DNA of 64,000 bases, from positions 434,001 to 498,000 of the forward strand of contig CAWEIS010000010.1 of the NCBI GenBank assembly GCA_963809205.1, given 5' to 3'. How positions within the stretch are numbered: the first letter of the stretch is position 1; each line of letters starts with the position of its first letter. The translations under genes were made by a program, and so were the position numbers. This stretch comes from DATLLN01 sp963809205. Lineage in GTDB: Bacteria; Actinomycetota; Thermoleophilia; Gaiellales; JAICJC01. The notes under the pieces were generated by a model. The model searched no databases. It was not told the origin of the DNA and saw only the letters and a program-made list of their open reading frames with translations. Of the stretch, positions 26,012-33,416 are shown in pieces.

Positions 26012-27501
26012 ATGAGTTCGGAGGGTTCTGATCCAGGGTCGGCGGGTGTTGTGAAGGCCCCCGCGAAGGTCGGCCGCCCGCGGGTGTCGCAGGCTGCGAA
26101 GGTGGTGCCGCATCTGAGCGTGGCCGAGCGTGCGACGCGGGGACACGCGGCGCGGCGTGAGGTACCGCGGTCGAGCCACGCAGACTTCAGCCCAGCCCCG
26201 CATCGCCCCGATCCGGTCGAGTTGTTGGAGTCGCAGGCGGTGTCGCGGGTTCCGGAGTTGGTGCCGATCCGGTATGGGCGGATGCTGGTCTCGCCGTTTA
26301 CGTTCTATCGCGGGGCGGCGTTGATGATGGCGGTCCGATCTGGCGTCGAGTCCGAACTCGCGGTTGCATGTGCAGCTCTGCGGTGACGCGCATCTTTCCA
26401 ACTTCGGGGTGTTCGCCTCGCCCGATCGGCGGTTGGTGTTTGACCTCAACGACTTTGACGAGACGCTCCCGGGGCCGTGGGAGTGGGACGTGAAGCGGTT
26501 GGCGGTGAGCATGGAGGTGGCGGGCCGCGACAACGGCTATTCCGACAAGGAGCGCCGCGCGATCCTGTTGGAGACGGTCGCTGGCTACCGCAATGCGATG
26601 CGCGAGTTCGCGGGCATGGGCGCGCTGGACGTGTGGTATTCGCGCCTGGAGGTGGACGAGCTGTTCGCCCAGCTCCGAAGCCAGACCAAGAAGGCCCAGC
26701 TCAAGCGGGTCGAGAAGACCGTGGCCAAAGCGCGCACGAAAGACAGCATGACCGCCTTCTCGAAACTGACCCGGATGGTGGACGGCGAGCCGCAGATCGT
26801 GGCCGATCCTCCGCTGATCGAACGCGTCGAAGACATCGCAGGCGACATGGATCCGGAGGCGGTGGCGGCGGGCCTGCACGAGCTCATCCGCCTTTACCGC
26901 CAGTCGCTTCAGACCGATCGGCGGATCCTCTTGGAGGAGTTTCGGCTGGTCGACCTGGCCCGCAAGGTGGTGGGGGTCGGGAGTGTCGGAACCCGCGCCT
27001 GGATTGCCCTGATGATCGGCCGCGACGAGAGCGATCCGCTGTTCTTGCAGTTCAAGGAGGCGCAGTCCTCGGTGCTCGAGGAGTTCACCGCCAAGAGCGG
27101 GTATGCCAACCACGGCGAGCGGGTGGTCGCCGGCCAGCACCTGATGCAGGCCTCCAGCGACATCTTCCTCGGCTGGCTGCACGTCGAGGCCGGCATCGAC
27201 GGCGTGTCGCGAGACTTCTACGGTCGCCAGTTGAAGGACTGGAAGGGCTCATTCGAGACGCGAGGGGGCGCTGCCCCAGGGCATGGCGATCTACGGCCGA
27301 ACCTGCGGGTGGACGCTTGCCCGCGCCCACGCCCGCTCCGGAGATCGGATCGCGATCGCCTCCTACCTCGGCGGAGGCGACGCCTTCGACCGCGCCATCG
27401 CCGATTACTCGGTGGTATACGCAGACCAGAACGAGCGGGACTACAAGGCTCTGAAAAAGGCGGTCGCAGACGGCAGGATCGTCGCTCAGTCCGGCCTGTG
27501 A
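26012..27501 (+). pseudogene. DUF2252 protein, copy 1, frameshifted
   Basis: Together the pieces cover a full DUF2252 protein of about 490 residues: VPELVPIRYGRMLVSPFTFY, LCGDAHLSNFGVFASPDRRL, VFDLNDFDETLPGPWEWDVK, GVGSVGTRAWIALMIGRD, then GWTLARAHARSGDRIAIAS. Two frameshifts break it: an extra G near 26331 (MMA is followed out of frame by SDLASSPNSRL) and a disruption at about 27258-27280 before QGMAIYGR. The family has a kinase-like fold with unknown activity. A closely similar copy lies at 37266-38689, also with one frameshift. Sequencing indels cannot be excluded. Confidence 0.8.
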
Positions 27502-27519
27502 CGAGTGCGTGATTTCCGA

Positions 27520-27575
27520 CCCGTCCGCGGCGCACGTTCGAATCGTGCCCGGTGCATCGCTCAACCGAGCGGTTT
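27520..27575 (+). other. Possible tRNA 3'-end fragment
   Basis: GCACG-TTCGAAT-CGTGC is a perfect 5-bp T-arm followed by CCGGTGCA, which has the length of an acceptor 3' strand. No D-arm or matching 5' acceptor is seen, as the DUF2252 frame ends just upstream. It could be an attachment-site remnant or chance. Confidence 0.25.
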
Positions 27576-27612
27576 TTCGATGCCCCGCCCGCTCCCGGGC
27601 TATGGTCGTGGG

Positions 27613-28095
27613 ATGACGACCGACAAGTCCGGCCGTGTTAGCGCGGGCATCCTGCTCTGGCGCCGCGACCACGGCGAGCTCGAGGTGCTGCTGGCGCACA
27701 TGGGGGGACCGTTCTGGGTGACGAAGGATCGCGGCCACTGGACGATCCCAAAGGGAGAGATCGAGCCCGGGGAGGAGGCCCAGGCGGTGGCGCTGCGGGA
27801 GTTCGCGGAGGAGACGGGTCACGCGCCGCCGGACGGCCCGTTCTTCGAGGTCGGTGAGATCCGTCAGAAGTCGGGGAAGCGTGTGCTCGGCTGGGCGGCC
27901 GAGGGAGACCTCGACCCGGCAGCCGCTTACAGCAACAGCTACGAGATGGAGTGGCCGCCGGGATCGGGCCGGATCCAGTCGTTCCCCGAGATCGACCGGG
28001 TCGAGTGGTTCGGGATGGACGAGGCCCGGCGACGGTTGAAGGCGGCACAGGTGCCGTTCCTCAACCGTCTCGAGGAGCGGCTCAAGGGAGCCTGA
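27613..28095 (+). CDS. NUDIX hydrolase
   Basis: A 160-residue soluble enzyme. The Nudix box is complete: GEIEPGEEAQAV then ALREFAEETG, matching Gx5Ex7REUxEExGU, with the Mg2+-binding glutamates in REFAEE. The N terminus (SAGILLWRRDHGELEVLLAH, MGGPFWVTKDRGHWTIPKGE) is like that of diadenosine polyphosphate or MutT-type hydrolases, which cleave nucleoside diphosphate-X compounds. ATG 27613 is used; a frame extension upstream to 27505 is random in character. Single gene; substrate unresolved. Confidence 0.92.
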   Translation: MTTDKSGRVSAGILLWRRDHGELEVLLAHMGGPFWVTKDRGHWTIPKGEIEPGEEAQAVALREFAEETGHAPPDGPFFEVGEIRQKSGKRVLGWAAEGDLDPAAAYSNSYEMEWPPGSGRIQSFPEIDRVEWFGMDEARRRLKAAQVPFLNRLEERLKGA

Positions 28096-28357
28096 GCCGT
28101 CCGCCCGCGGGGCATTGTTATGGCGCGCCCACCCCGGACCATCGAGAGCGGCACACGCCGGTGCTCGTACAGGCACCAGGTCGTTGCTGATACGGCCGCC
28201 CGTCGCGACCGACGACGGCCGCGGCGGCCGGATTTTGCGCCCCCATGTGCAAAGCCAGCGGATTAGGGCGGACTCTGGCGGACTCAAACAAGGCTTCCCG
28301 TCAGCCGCATCGTGATGCCGCAATTTGCTCAACCACGCCGGGTTTGGCCACTACAGC

Positions 28358-28465
28358 GGCGGGGGTGGGATTCGAACCCACGAGTGACCTTGACGGCCAC
28401 TGCCGGTTTTCAAGACCGCAACGATTCGGCTCAACCATACGGACGACGGAGTGTCTGCGCCCTCT
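28358..28465 (-). pseudogene. tRNA-Ser(UGA)-like relic B
   Basis: On the minus strand: D-arm TGGTTGAGCCGAA, anticodon arm GCGGT-CTTGAAA-ACCGGC (anticodon TGA), a long class II variable region (GTGGCCGTCAAGGTCAC), and a perfect T-arm GTGGG-TTCGAAT-CCCAC. The 3' strand CCCGCCGC has no matching 5' acceptor strand; instead the upstream sequence resembles that of relics A and C (GCGCAGAC). It is probably a non-functional or atypical tRNA. Confidence 0.6.
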
Positions 28466-28598
28466 GCGGCGCCCCCCACGCCGATGTCGAGCAGGCCGCC
28501 GGCCGGGATCAACGCCAACTGTGGATCCAGATCGGAGCTTCGCCCCCCGGTGCGGCTCCCGACACGTCGTCCTTCGAGAACCCAGAGTCGGTTCGCCT

Positions 28599-28654
28599 GC
28601 GACTTCGTGATTGGTGATACAATGTCCCCAGGCGATGAAGTCGCCCACTACGGG
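28599..28654 (+). promoter_or_regulatory. DUF1918 leader, copy 2
   Basis: This is nearly identical to 12481-12536: extended -10 TGATACAAT, inverted repeat GCGACTTC (28599-28606) / GAAGTCGC (28637-28644), hairpin GGCGA-TGAAG-TCGCC. Similarity to copy 1 continues at a lower level for about 200 bases into the gene. Confidence 0.6.
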
Positions 28655-28857
28655 TTTCAAGTCTCGGCCCGCCCACTACGACTTTGGGAAGGCCTTGGCA
28701 GGGTGCTACGCGCCCGTCAGACGGCTTTGGGAGGCTCCCGGCGCGGACAACCGCCGGGGGTCTTCGCCTATCAGGCGCCCGCAACGGGCTCGGCTACGCG
28801 AGCCACAGCATCGATCGACAAACGCCGGCAGTGGCACCAGACTCCGAGGAGGAAGTG

Positions 28858-29088
28858 ATGAGCGCAACCGTAGGAGACCGGGTCAGAGTGCAACCACCAA
28901 GCATCCAAGCTCCGCCACGATTCGGCACGGTCGAGGCGGTACTATCGGAATCCCCGTCCCGCTACCAAGTACGCTGGGATACCGGCAGATGGAGCATCAT
29001 CTCAGCCACCGACGGCTCGCTGCGAGTTATGCCAAATCCTAAGCGACCAGCACGCCGGCGGCCTACAACGCCGCCTAGAAAGCGTTAA
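28858..29088 (+). CDS. DUF1918 family protein, copy 2
   Basis: A 76-residue paralogue of 12744-12977: SATVGDRVRVQPPSIQAPPR, FGTVEAVLSESPSRYQVRWD, TGRWSIISATDGSLRVM and a Pro/Arg-rich tail. The core SPSRYQVRWD-GRWSIISATDGSLRV is almost unchanged, while the linker and tail have drifted, which argues for selection on the SH3-like barrel. ATG 28858 has CGAGGAGG upstream. It lies about 200 bases behind the conserved leader, like copy 1. Function unknown; the duplicated control region suggests both respond to the same signal. Confidence 0.88.
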   Translation: MSATVGDRVRVQPPSIQAPPRFGTVEAVLSESPSRYQVRWDTGRWSIISATDGSLRVMPNPKRPARRRPTTPPRKR

Positions 29089-29338
29089 CTTCGACGCTCA
29101 GTGTCTGGGCTTGTGCCCGGCGAGGTGCCGATCCCGGTGACGCCCACGTGACATCAACCACACTGGCCGTCATGGACGATGGTGAATGATCGGGTAGCGA
29201 CCGGCACGGGGTTTACGGGTTGGGGGTCGGCGACAATTGACGCGCAAGTTCTTCCAAAATCCCGGAACGCGAGTATCGGTCAGTTAGGTACACCGGCCTC
29301 CCCTATAACGGTCGCCCAAGCTCACACCCAACCTCATC
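29089..29338. other. No gene seen
   Basis: Nothing recognisable on either strand. Confidence 0.35.
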
Positions 29339-29521
29339 GTGCTGGCGGCGACGGGACCGTCGCGTCTACGAGCGCTTGCCGGCGAGGCTCGAACCGCAAG
29401 CTCGCCGATCGCCATCGCAGGCAGAGGCGCAACGCGACGACTCGCCGACGAGCTCGGCGCCACACTCCTCGACATCGATCCCGTCACCGCCGCCGCCCGG
29501 GTGTCGACGGAACTACAGTGA
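29339..29521 (+). pseudogene. Unidentified C-terminal gene fragment
   Basis: A 60-codon frame with coding-like composition (LAATGPSRLRALAGEARTAS, PIAIAGRGATRRLADELGAT, LLDIDPVTAAARVSTELQ) ends in a normal stop but has no ribosome site and is open upstream (PNLIVLAATG). The IAGRGATRRLADELGA part resembles the last Rossmann-like unit of cobalamin-binding-domain regulators, but too little remains to be sure. Confidence 0.3.
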
Positions 29522-29933
29522 ACCTCGCGCACGTGACCTCCGGCTGGCACGTGACCCGTTGGGGCACCCTGGCTGGATCGAGACCGGCGTCAAGTTCTGC
29601 GCGTTTCTTGCGCGTCACGCTGGCTCAAACTCATGGGCAAGACACCCACAGGGAAACCGTAGAACCTCCACCCGACGCCACCAGCGGCGACCACGTCCCG
29701 CTGCACGAGGAGATGCCGAGGAGACGGACGCCGCACCGCAGCCACGCTGTGGCCGCTTTGGCATTTGCGGGGGCCGTTCTGCCCCTTGCACACCCGGTCC
29801 GCGGGTTGGGCGCTGCTACACTGAAGGCTCAGGGAATGCCCGCCATTTGGCTGCGCAACAGACCCCCGCCTCCAGGTAGCTCGCTGACCCTCCGCTGACG
29901 ACGATCATCTCGTCGTCCGATAAGGAGGATTCC
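29522..29933. other. No gene seen
   Basis: No credible gene; a GACGA..TCGTC inverted repeat at about 29899-29917 precedes the ribosome site of the next gene. Confidence 0.35.
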
Positions 29934-30200
29934 ATGCCTACAGCGACACCCTTAGCGGAATCTCGTTCACCGCGGTTAAGGGATCTACCCGATTTCGTGC
30001 TTGCCCGAGAACTGCCGCCGGTGGATCAGGGGAGCGGACGCGAGGCCCTACCGACCGCCACTCGCCTAACGGACGAACGCGGTCGGCCACTGTCGATCTT
30101 CGCGGCCCACCGGCACGCGAAGGTCGAAAACCGCGACGACTGGCGGCACTCCGAGGAGCTCGAGGCAGCGGTACGGAGCTGGTCTCCGGCGCGCTCCTAA
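29934..30200 (+). CDS. Small hypothetical protein (intact relative of the 6.8 kb fragment)
   Basis: An 88-residue protein with a strong ribosome site (AAGGAGG, six bases). The central part EALPTATRLTDERGRPLSIF then AAHRHAKVENRDD is nearly the same as the minus-strand remnant near 6775-6870. A helical end (SEELEAAVRSWSPARS) follows. No membrane segment or known motif. The conserved stretch in two unrelated contexts suggests a real domain or a mobile small gene. Confidence 0.68.
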   Translation: MPTATPLAESRSPRLRDLPDFVLARELPPVDQGSGREALPTATRLTDERGRPLSIFAAHRHAKVENRDDWRHSEELEAAVRSWSPARS

Positions 30201-30288
30201 GCAGTTCAACGCCTCGCTCGGCGATCAGCGGGCTGGGACACTCGAAGGCTGAGGCTGCAAAGTGGCGACAGCGCGCCCGCTGGCCATC

Positions 30289-30882
30289 TTACGAGGGCAG
30301 TTGCGGCTGTTTGGGGAGAAGACGGTGACCATCAGCGACGGCGGCAGCGATGTCGACGACCTTGCGATTGGCGGTGCGGGACTGATCGCACAGCATGTCG
30401 AAGGCGCTCGCCTCGTCGATCAGATGGCGTTCCATCAGGATGCCCTTGGCCCGCTCAGTAATGGCGCGTCGCCCAAACGCGCCCTCGAGCTCGTGGTACT
30501 CGGCGAAGCGGCACAGCACGATGTCGATCGAGCTCTGCCAGTCTTCGGCATCGGCGTCGGTGATGTAGGCGAAGACACCCCGCCTGGCCGCCTCCCTGAC
30601 GAACTCGGGCTCGGGCTCATGGATCAGCACGATGACCGGGCAGGACGCCTCTGTCACGATCCTCTCGATCAGACCCAGAGCGTGCTCGGAGCTCTCTCCC
30701 AGCCCGACAAGGGCGACGTCGGGCCGCTCCCTGGCCGTAACCGCCCCGACATCTTCGACCTCGATCTCGCGGGCGATCACCTCATGCCCGAGCGTAGCCA
30801 CGATCTGTGCCACCACGCCCAAGCGATCCTTCCGCTCATTGGCGATCAGCACACGCAGATGCTCGGTCTCGCGGTAGCTCAT
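30289..30882 (-). CDS. Response regulator-like ANTAR protein
   Basis: A 197-residue protein. Residues 1-115 form a receiver-like domain (LRVLIANERKDRLGVVAQIV, RPDVALVGLGESSEHALGLI, CPVIVLIHEPEPEFVREAAR). The C-terminal ~65 residues are an ANTAR RNA-binding domain (FGRRAITERAKGILMERHLI, DEASAFDMLCDQSRTANRKV, VDIAAAV). ANTAR proteins act as transcription antiterminators by binding paired hexanucleotide hairpins in leaders, usually when phosphorylated. The expected phospho-acceptor Asp is plausibly the one in RPDVALV. ATG 30882 was chosen over a long non-coding-like extension. No sensor kinase adjoins. Confidence 0.88.
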   Translation of the reverse strand: MSYRETEHLRVLIANERKDRLGVVAQIVATLGHEVIAREIEVEDVGAVTARERPDVALVGLGESSEHALGLIERIVTEASCPVIVLIHEPEPEFVREAARRGVFAYITDADAEDWQSSIDIVLCRFAEYHELEGAFGRRAITERAKGILMERHLIDEASAFDMLCDQSRTANRKVVDIAAAVADGHRLLPKQPQLPS

Positions 30883-31123
30883 TCGCGCTCCGACGGCGCG
30901 CCGACTAGAACCATGCCCGACGCCTCGCGCGCCTCGACACGTTGGCTGACCAGAGGGATCGTGCGTGCCTTCCGCGTCGCTCCGTGGGTGCACCCCAACC
31001 AACCCCATCGACCAGGCGAAGCTATGGCTGACGGTTGGCATGGGCTTCGTAGAGCGCGGCGAGGCGGCCTGCGACAGGGGCATGCTGTACGGCTCAACCA
31101 CGCCACTTGCGGCTCAACAGAGC

Positions 31124-31230
31124 GGCGGGGAGGATTCGAACCCCCGAGGGACGTTGCCGCCCCTGCCGGTTTTCAAGACAGCATGGATTTGCTTCAACCA
31201 TGGCGATCGCGGACCGTCTGCGCCCGGCTC
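31124..31230 (-). pseudogene. tRNA-Ser(UGA)-like relic C
   Basis: Minus strand: D-arm ATGGTTGAAGC, anticodon loop CTTGAAA (TGA) in a stem with two mismatches, a long variable region, T-arm GGGGG-TTCGAAT-CCTCC and 3' strand CCGCCGC. As in relic B, no 5' acceptor partner exists and GCGCAGAC lies upstream. It lies 280 bases before cassette leader B. Confidence 0.55.
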
Positions 31231-31509
31231 GGGATCGGCCCACGTCCACGGGCAGGCCCTGCTGGGCCCGCTCGAGCCGCTGGGCGTCCTGGTGTTTGCT
31301 GGCCTGGCTCATACGCGGCCAGGTCGGCGATGGCCATGGACGCGGGCTGGGGCACGGTCATGGAGAACCTGCCCTCACACCTGGCCGCCAGCAGGTTCTT
31401 GGCGAACTGATCGTTGGCCGCCCCAGTCAACGGTGGGTGCTGGTTTCCCCACAAGGCCAGTCGCCTGGCGCGCCGCTCCGACCTCGGCCTCTCGCTGGAG
31501 CGTTGGTGC

Positions 31510-31668
31510 AGGGTCCGTCGTCGGAAGGTGGGCGAAGCATTCCAAGCTCGACCGAGGAAATAGCCGCCTCCAATAGGGCGATAAGGATTGCAGCCGATAA
31601 TAGCGTGCAAGATATACCGTGCGTCCTACGGGCTGTGTGTATGGGGTGACCAAGACCAGCCTCTAGGC
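31510..31668 (+). repeat. Cassette leader, copy B (promoter plus hairpin)
   Basis: This is homologous to 23398-23545. The promoter-like pair is better here: TTGCAG (31588-31593), 17 bases, GATATA (31611-31616). CCTACGGGCTG / CAGCCTCTAGG keeps most of the inverted repeat seen in copy A. It ends at hammerhead B. Confidence 0.7.
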
Positions 31669-31729
31669 GACGAAAAACGTCCGGGGCCCAACGGACTCCG
31701 CCGGAGCTGACCAGCCGGCGTTGAGGAGT
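31669..31729 (+). ncRNA. Hammerhead ribozyme B, degenerate
   Basis: It aligns with ribozyme A: GAAA (31672-31675), stem III GTCCG/CGGAC, stem I CGCCGG/CCGGCG (31699-31704, 31715-31720). The core reads TTGAGGA instead of CTGANGA, two extra A follow GAAA, and the cleavage triplet reads CTC. It is therefore probably inactive. GACCAA/TTGGTC could still extend stem II. Confidence 0.6.
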
Positions 31730-31763
31730 TGGTCAACGACCCAGACGTCCCCAGGAGGGCAAC

Positions 31764-32519
31764 ATGATCCGCAAGACCCGAACCACCCTGGCCGCGCTGG
31801 TGGCCGCAGGCGCCCTGGTGGGCGTGGTGCACGCCACGCCGGCCCAGGCCGCCATCCAGGCGCCGCCCCTGCACGTGCAGGCCGTTACGGACAGCACCCA
31901 CACCCAGGCCGAGGTCACGGTGCAGGTGGCCAGCCCCTGGCGCCTGGACCCCTGGGCCAGCTGCAGCAGCACCACCCACCAGCTGCTGTGGGACGACGAC
32001 ATGGACGCCCGCACGTCGCTGTACCAGGCGCCGGCCCAGGCCGGCGAGTCCATGCAGGTGTCCTGCCCCGTGCAGCGCAAGCTCACCATCAGCCGCCTTG
32101 TCAAGCAGGCCGGCCGCGTCACCAAGGGCGGCGCCCGGTGGACAAGCCGCACCAGCGGCGCCTACTCCTCGGGAGGCAACTGCAACTGGAGCGTGTTGTC
32201 TTACGGGCAGCTGACCACCTGCCTGTTCGCACACGCCAGCCTGAGCTACACGCTGACCTTGCCCAAGGGGGCAACGTTCCAGGGCGTCACGCACAAGGCA
32301 ACCGCTGGCATCGCGGCATGCCGCAACCCCAGCTGGACCGTGCGCCACGCCAAGGGCACCCGCACCTGGCGCCTGGCGTTCTTCCACGGATCGCGCTCGG
32401 GCTTCTCGCAGTGTGTGGTGGAACACGTGGGCCTGGCCTACACCCACACCAAGCGGGTGTACAGCACCAGCACCATCCACCGGACGGCCAGCACGGACGT
32501 GGTGGTGGCAGCTGGATGA
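31764..32519 (+). CDS. Secreted protein, cassette gene 1
   Basis: A 251-residue exported protein: signal peptide (RTTLAALVAAGALVGVVHAT, cut after AQA), then a beta-rich mature part with six or more Cys (ASCSSTTH, VSCPVQRK, GNCNWSVL, TTCLFAH, IAACRNPS, SQCVVEH), implying disulfides. No family recognised. ATG 31764 follows CAGGAGG. It lies between hammerheads B and C, its stop five bases before stem II of C. Codon choice (CTG, CAG, GGC, GCC dominant) differs from neighbours, which prefer CG-ending codons, suggesting transfer. It may be a surface or effector protein. Confidence 0.75.
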   Translation: MIRKTRTTLAALVAAGALVGVVHATPAQAAIQAPPLHVQAVTDSTHTQAEVTVQVASPWRLDPWASCSSTTHQLLWDDDMDARTSLYQAPAQAGESMQVSCPVQRKLTISRLVKQAGRVTKGGARWTSRTSGAYSSGGNCNWSVLSYGQLTTCLFAHASLSYTLTLPKGATFQGVTHKATAGIAACRNPSWTVRHAKGTRTWRLAFFHGSRSGFSQCVVEHVGLAYTHTKRVYSTSTIHRTASTDVVVAAG

Positions 32520-32523
32520 CATC

Positions 32524-32583
32524 TGGCGAAACGCCCCCAAGCGGGGCGTCCGCCGGCCTGGGCATGCCGGCGCTGAGGAGCCA
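32524..32583 (+). ncRNA. Type II hammerhead ribozyme C
   Basis: The best of the four. Stem II TGGC (32524-32527) / GCCA (32580-32583); GAAA 32528-32531; stem III ACGCCCC/GGGGCGT, perfect seven pairs, loop 32538-32542; C17 at 32550; stem I CGCCGGC (32551-32557) / GCCGGCG (32566-32572), perfect; CTGAGGA 32573-32579. All conserved core bases are kept. It fills the space between cassette genes 1 and 2, so cutting after 32550 would split their mRNA. Confidence 0.88.
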
Positions 32584-32607
32584 AGCCCACCGTCCGAGGA
32601 GGACACC

Positions 32608-33015
32608 ATGACCTTGACCACCCTCAACATTCGGCGCATCCTGGCCGGCATCGCCCTCGTTGCCAGCCTGGGCGCCGTGCTCACCTGGGGGCCCTTCAGC
32701 ATCGGCATGCTGGACACGGGCTGGGGCCAGGCGGCAGCTGTGCTGGCTGCCGGCGCCCTGGGCGCCACCTGGCTGCCGTTTACACACCGGGCGGTCAAGG
32801 CGCTGCCGCTGGTGCTGGCCCTGGTGATCGCAGGTGTGGACACGTACCTGTGGTACAGCATTGCCACGGTGGACGACACCCTGTTCGGCAAGCCCATGCC
32901 AGGCTGGGGCCTCATGCTGCAGACCGTGGCGTGCCTGGCCCTGCTGGGCCAGCCGCTGGTGCAGCTGGTGCGCGAGCGCCGTGCAGCGGCAGCGGTCCAG
33001 GACGCTGCCCTGTAA
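32608..33015 (+). CDS. Four-helix membrane protein, cassette gene 2
   Basis: A 135-residue integral membrane protein: ILAGIALVASLGAVLTWGPF, AAAVLAAGALGATWLPFT, ALPLVLALVIAGVDTYLWYS and LMLQTVACLALLGQPLVQLV are four hydrophobic segments, and the C terminus is basic and cytoplasmic-looking (RERRAAAAVQ). ATG 32608 has GAGGAGG five bases upstream. It lies between ribozymes C and D. Base use resembles cassette gene 1 more than the chromosome. No family is recognised; pairing with a secreted Cys-rich protein could suggest an export or immunity role, which is speculative. Confidence 0.75.
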   Translation: MTLTTLNIRRILAGIALVASLGAVLTWGPFSIGMLDTGWGQAAAVLAAGALGATWLPFTHRAVKALPLVLALVIAGVDTYLWYSIATVDDTLFGKPMPGWGLMLQTVACLALLGQPLVQLVRERRAAAAVQDAAL

Positions 33016-33089
33016 ACCTCAAGGTGGCGACGGTGATAACGGCCACGACCGGATCGTCGGCTACCTGGCGGTGGTCAGCAGCTAAGAGA

Positions 33090-33160
33090 CGAAACGCGGG
33101 TGGTGCCCCACCCGCGTCCGGTACCAGCAGGCAGCCATGGTCGGCTGGCGCTGATGACTC
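33090..33160 (+). ncRNA. Type II hammerhead ribozyme D
   Basis: GAAA 33091-33094; long perfect stem III CGCGGGTGG (33095-33103) / CCACCCGCG (33108-33116); T and C17 at 33117-33118; stem I CG plus CCAGC/GCTGG with an internal loop; CTGATGA 33151-33157. The closing pair of stem II is C-C rather than C-G, so stem II is weak. It lies 75 bases after cassette gene 2 with no small gene behind it, likely the array end. Confidence 0.75.
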
Positions 33161-33416
33161 AAGGCACGAGCGGGCGGGGATGGGTGCCGACAGTCCTCTC
33201 GAACTGAGACAGCCGGGAGTACCGCAATCCGGGGAGGGCGATGACCGTATTGTGGCGACCCTCCAAAGTGCGAGGCCCGGCTACGCTCAAGGAGTCGTGC
33301 CTGACCGCAGGCGCGGCGTGAGCCGTCGCGTCCCATTCGACTGGAAGGGCTTGGGGCGAGCGTCGACCTGGCCCATCGGCGTGGCAACTGGTCGAACGGT
33401 CCGGGATGATCCCACC

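Noticed and set aside
29895..29930. CTGACGAC before the 29.9 kb gene as a hammerhead core
   Set aside because: No GAAA or cleavage triplet with pairing stems lies upstream.
31685..31727. attC-like integron site (GCCCAAC ... GTTGAGG) overlapping ribozyme B
   Set aside because: The right core lacks the final pyrimidine, and ribozymes A, C and D have no AAC/GTT core pair, so the shared element is the hammerhead, not attC.
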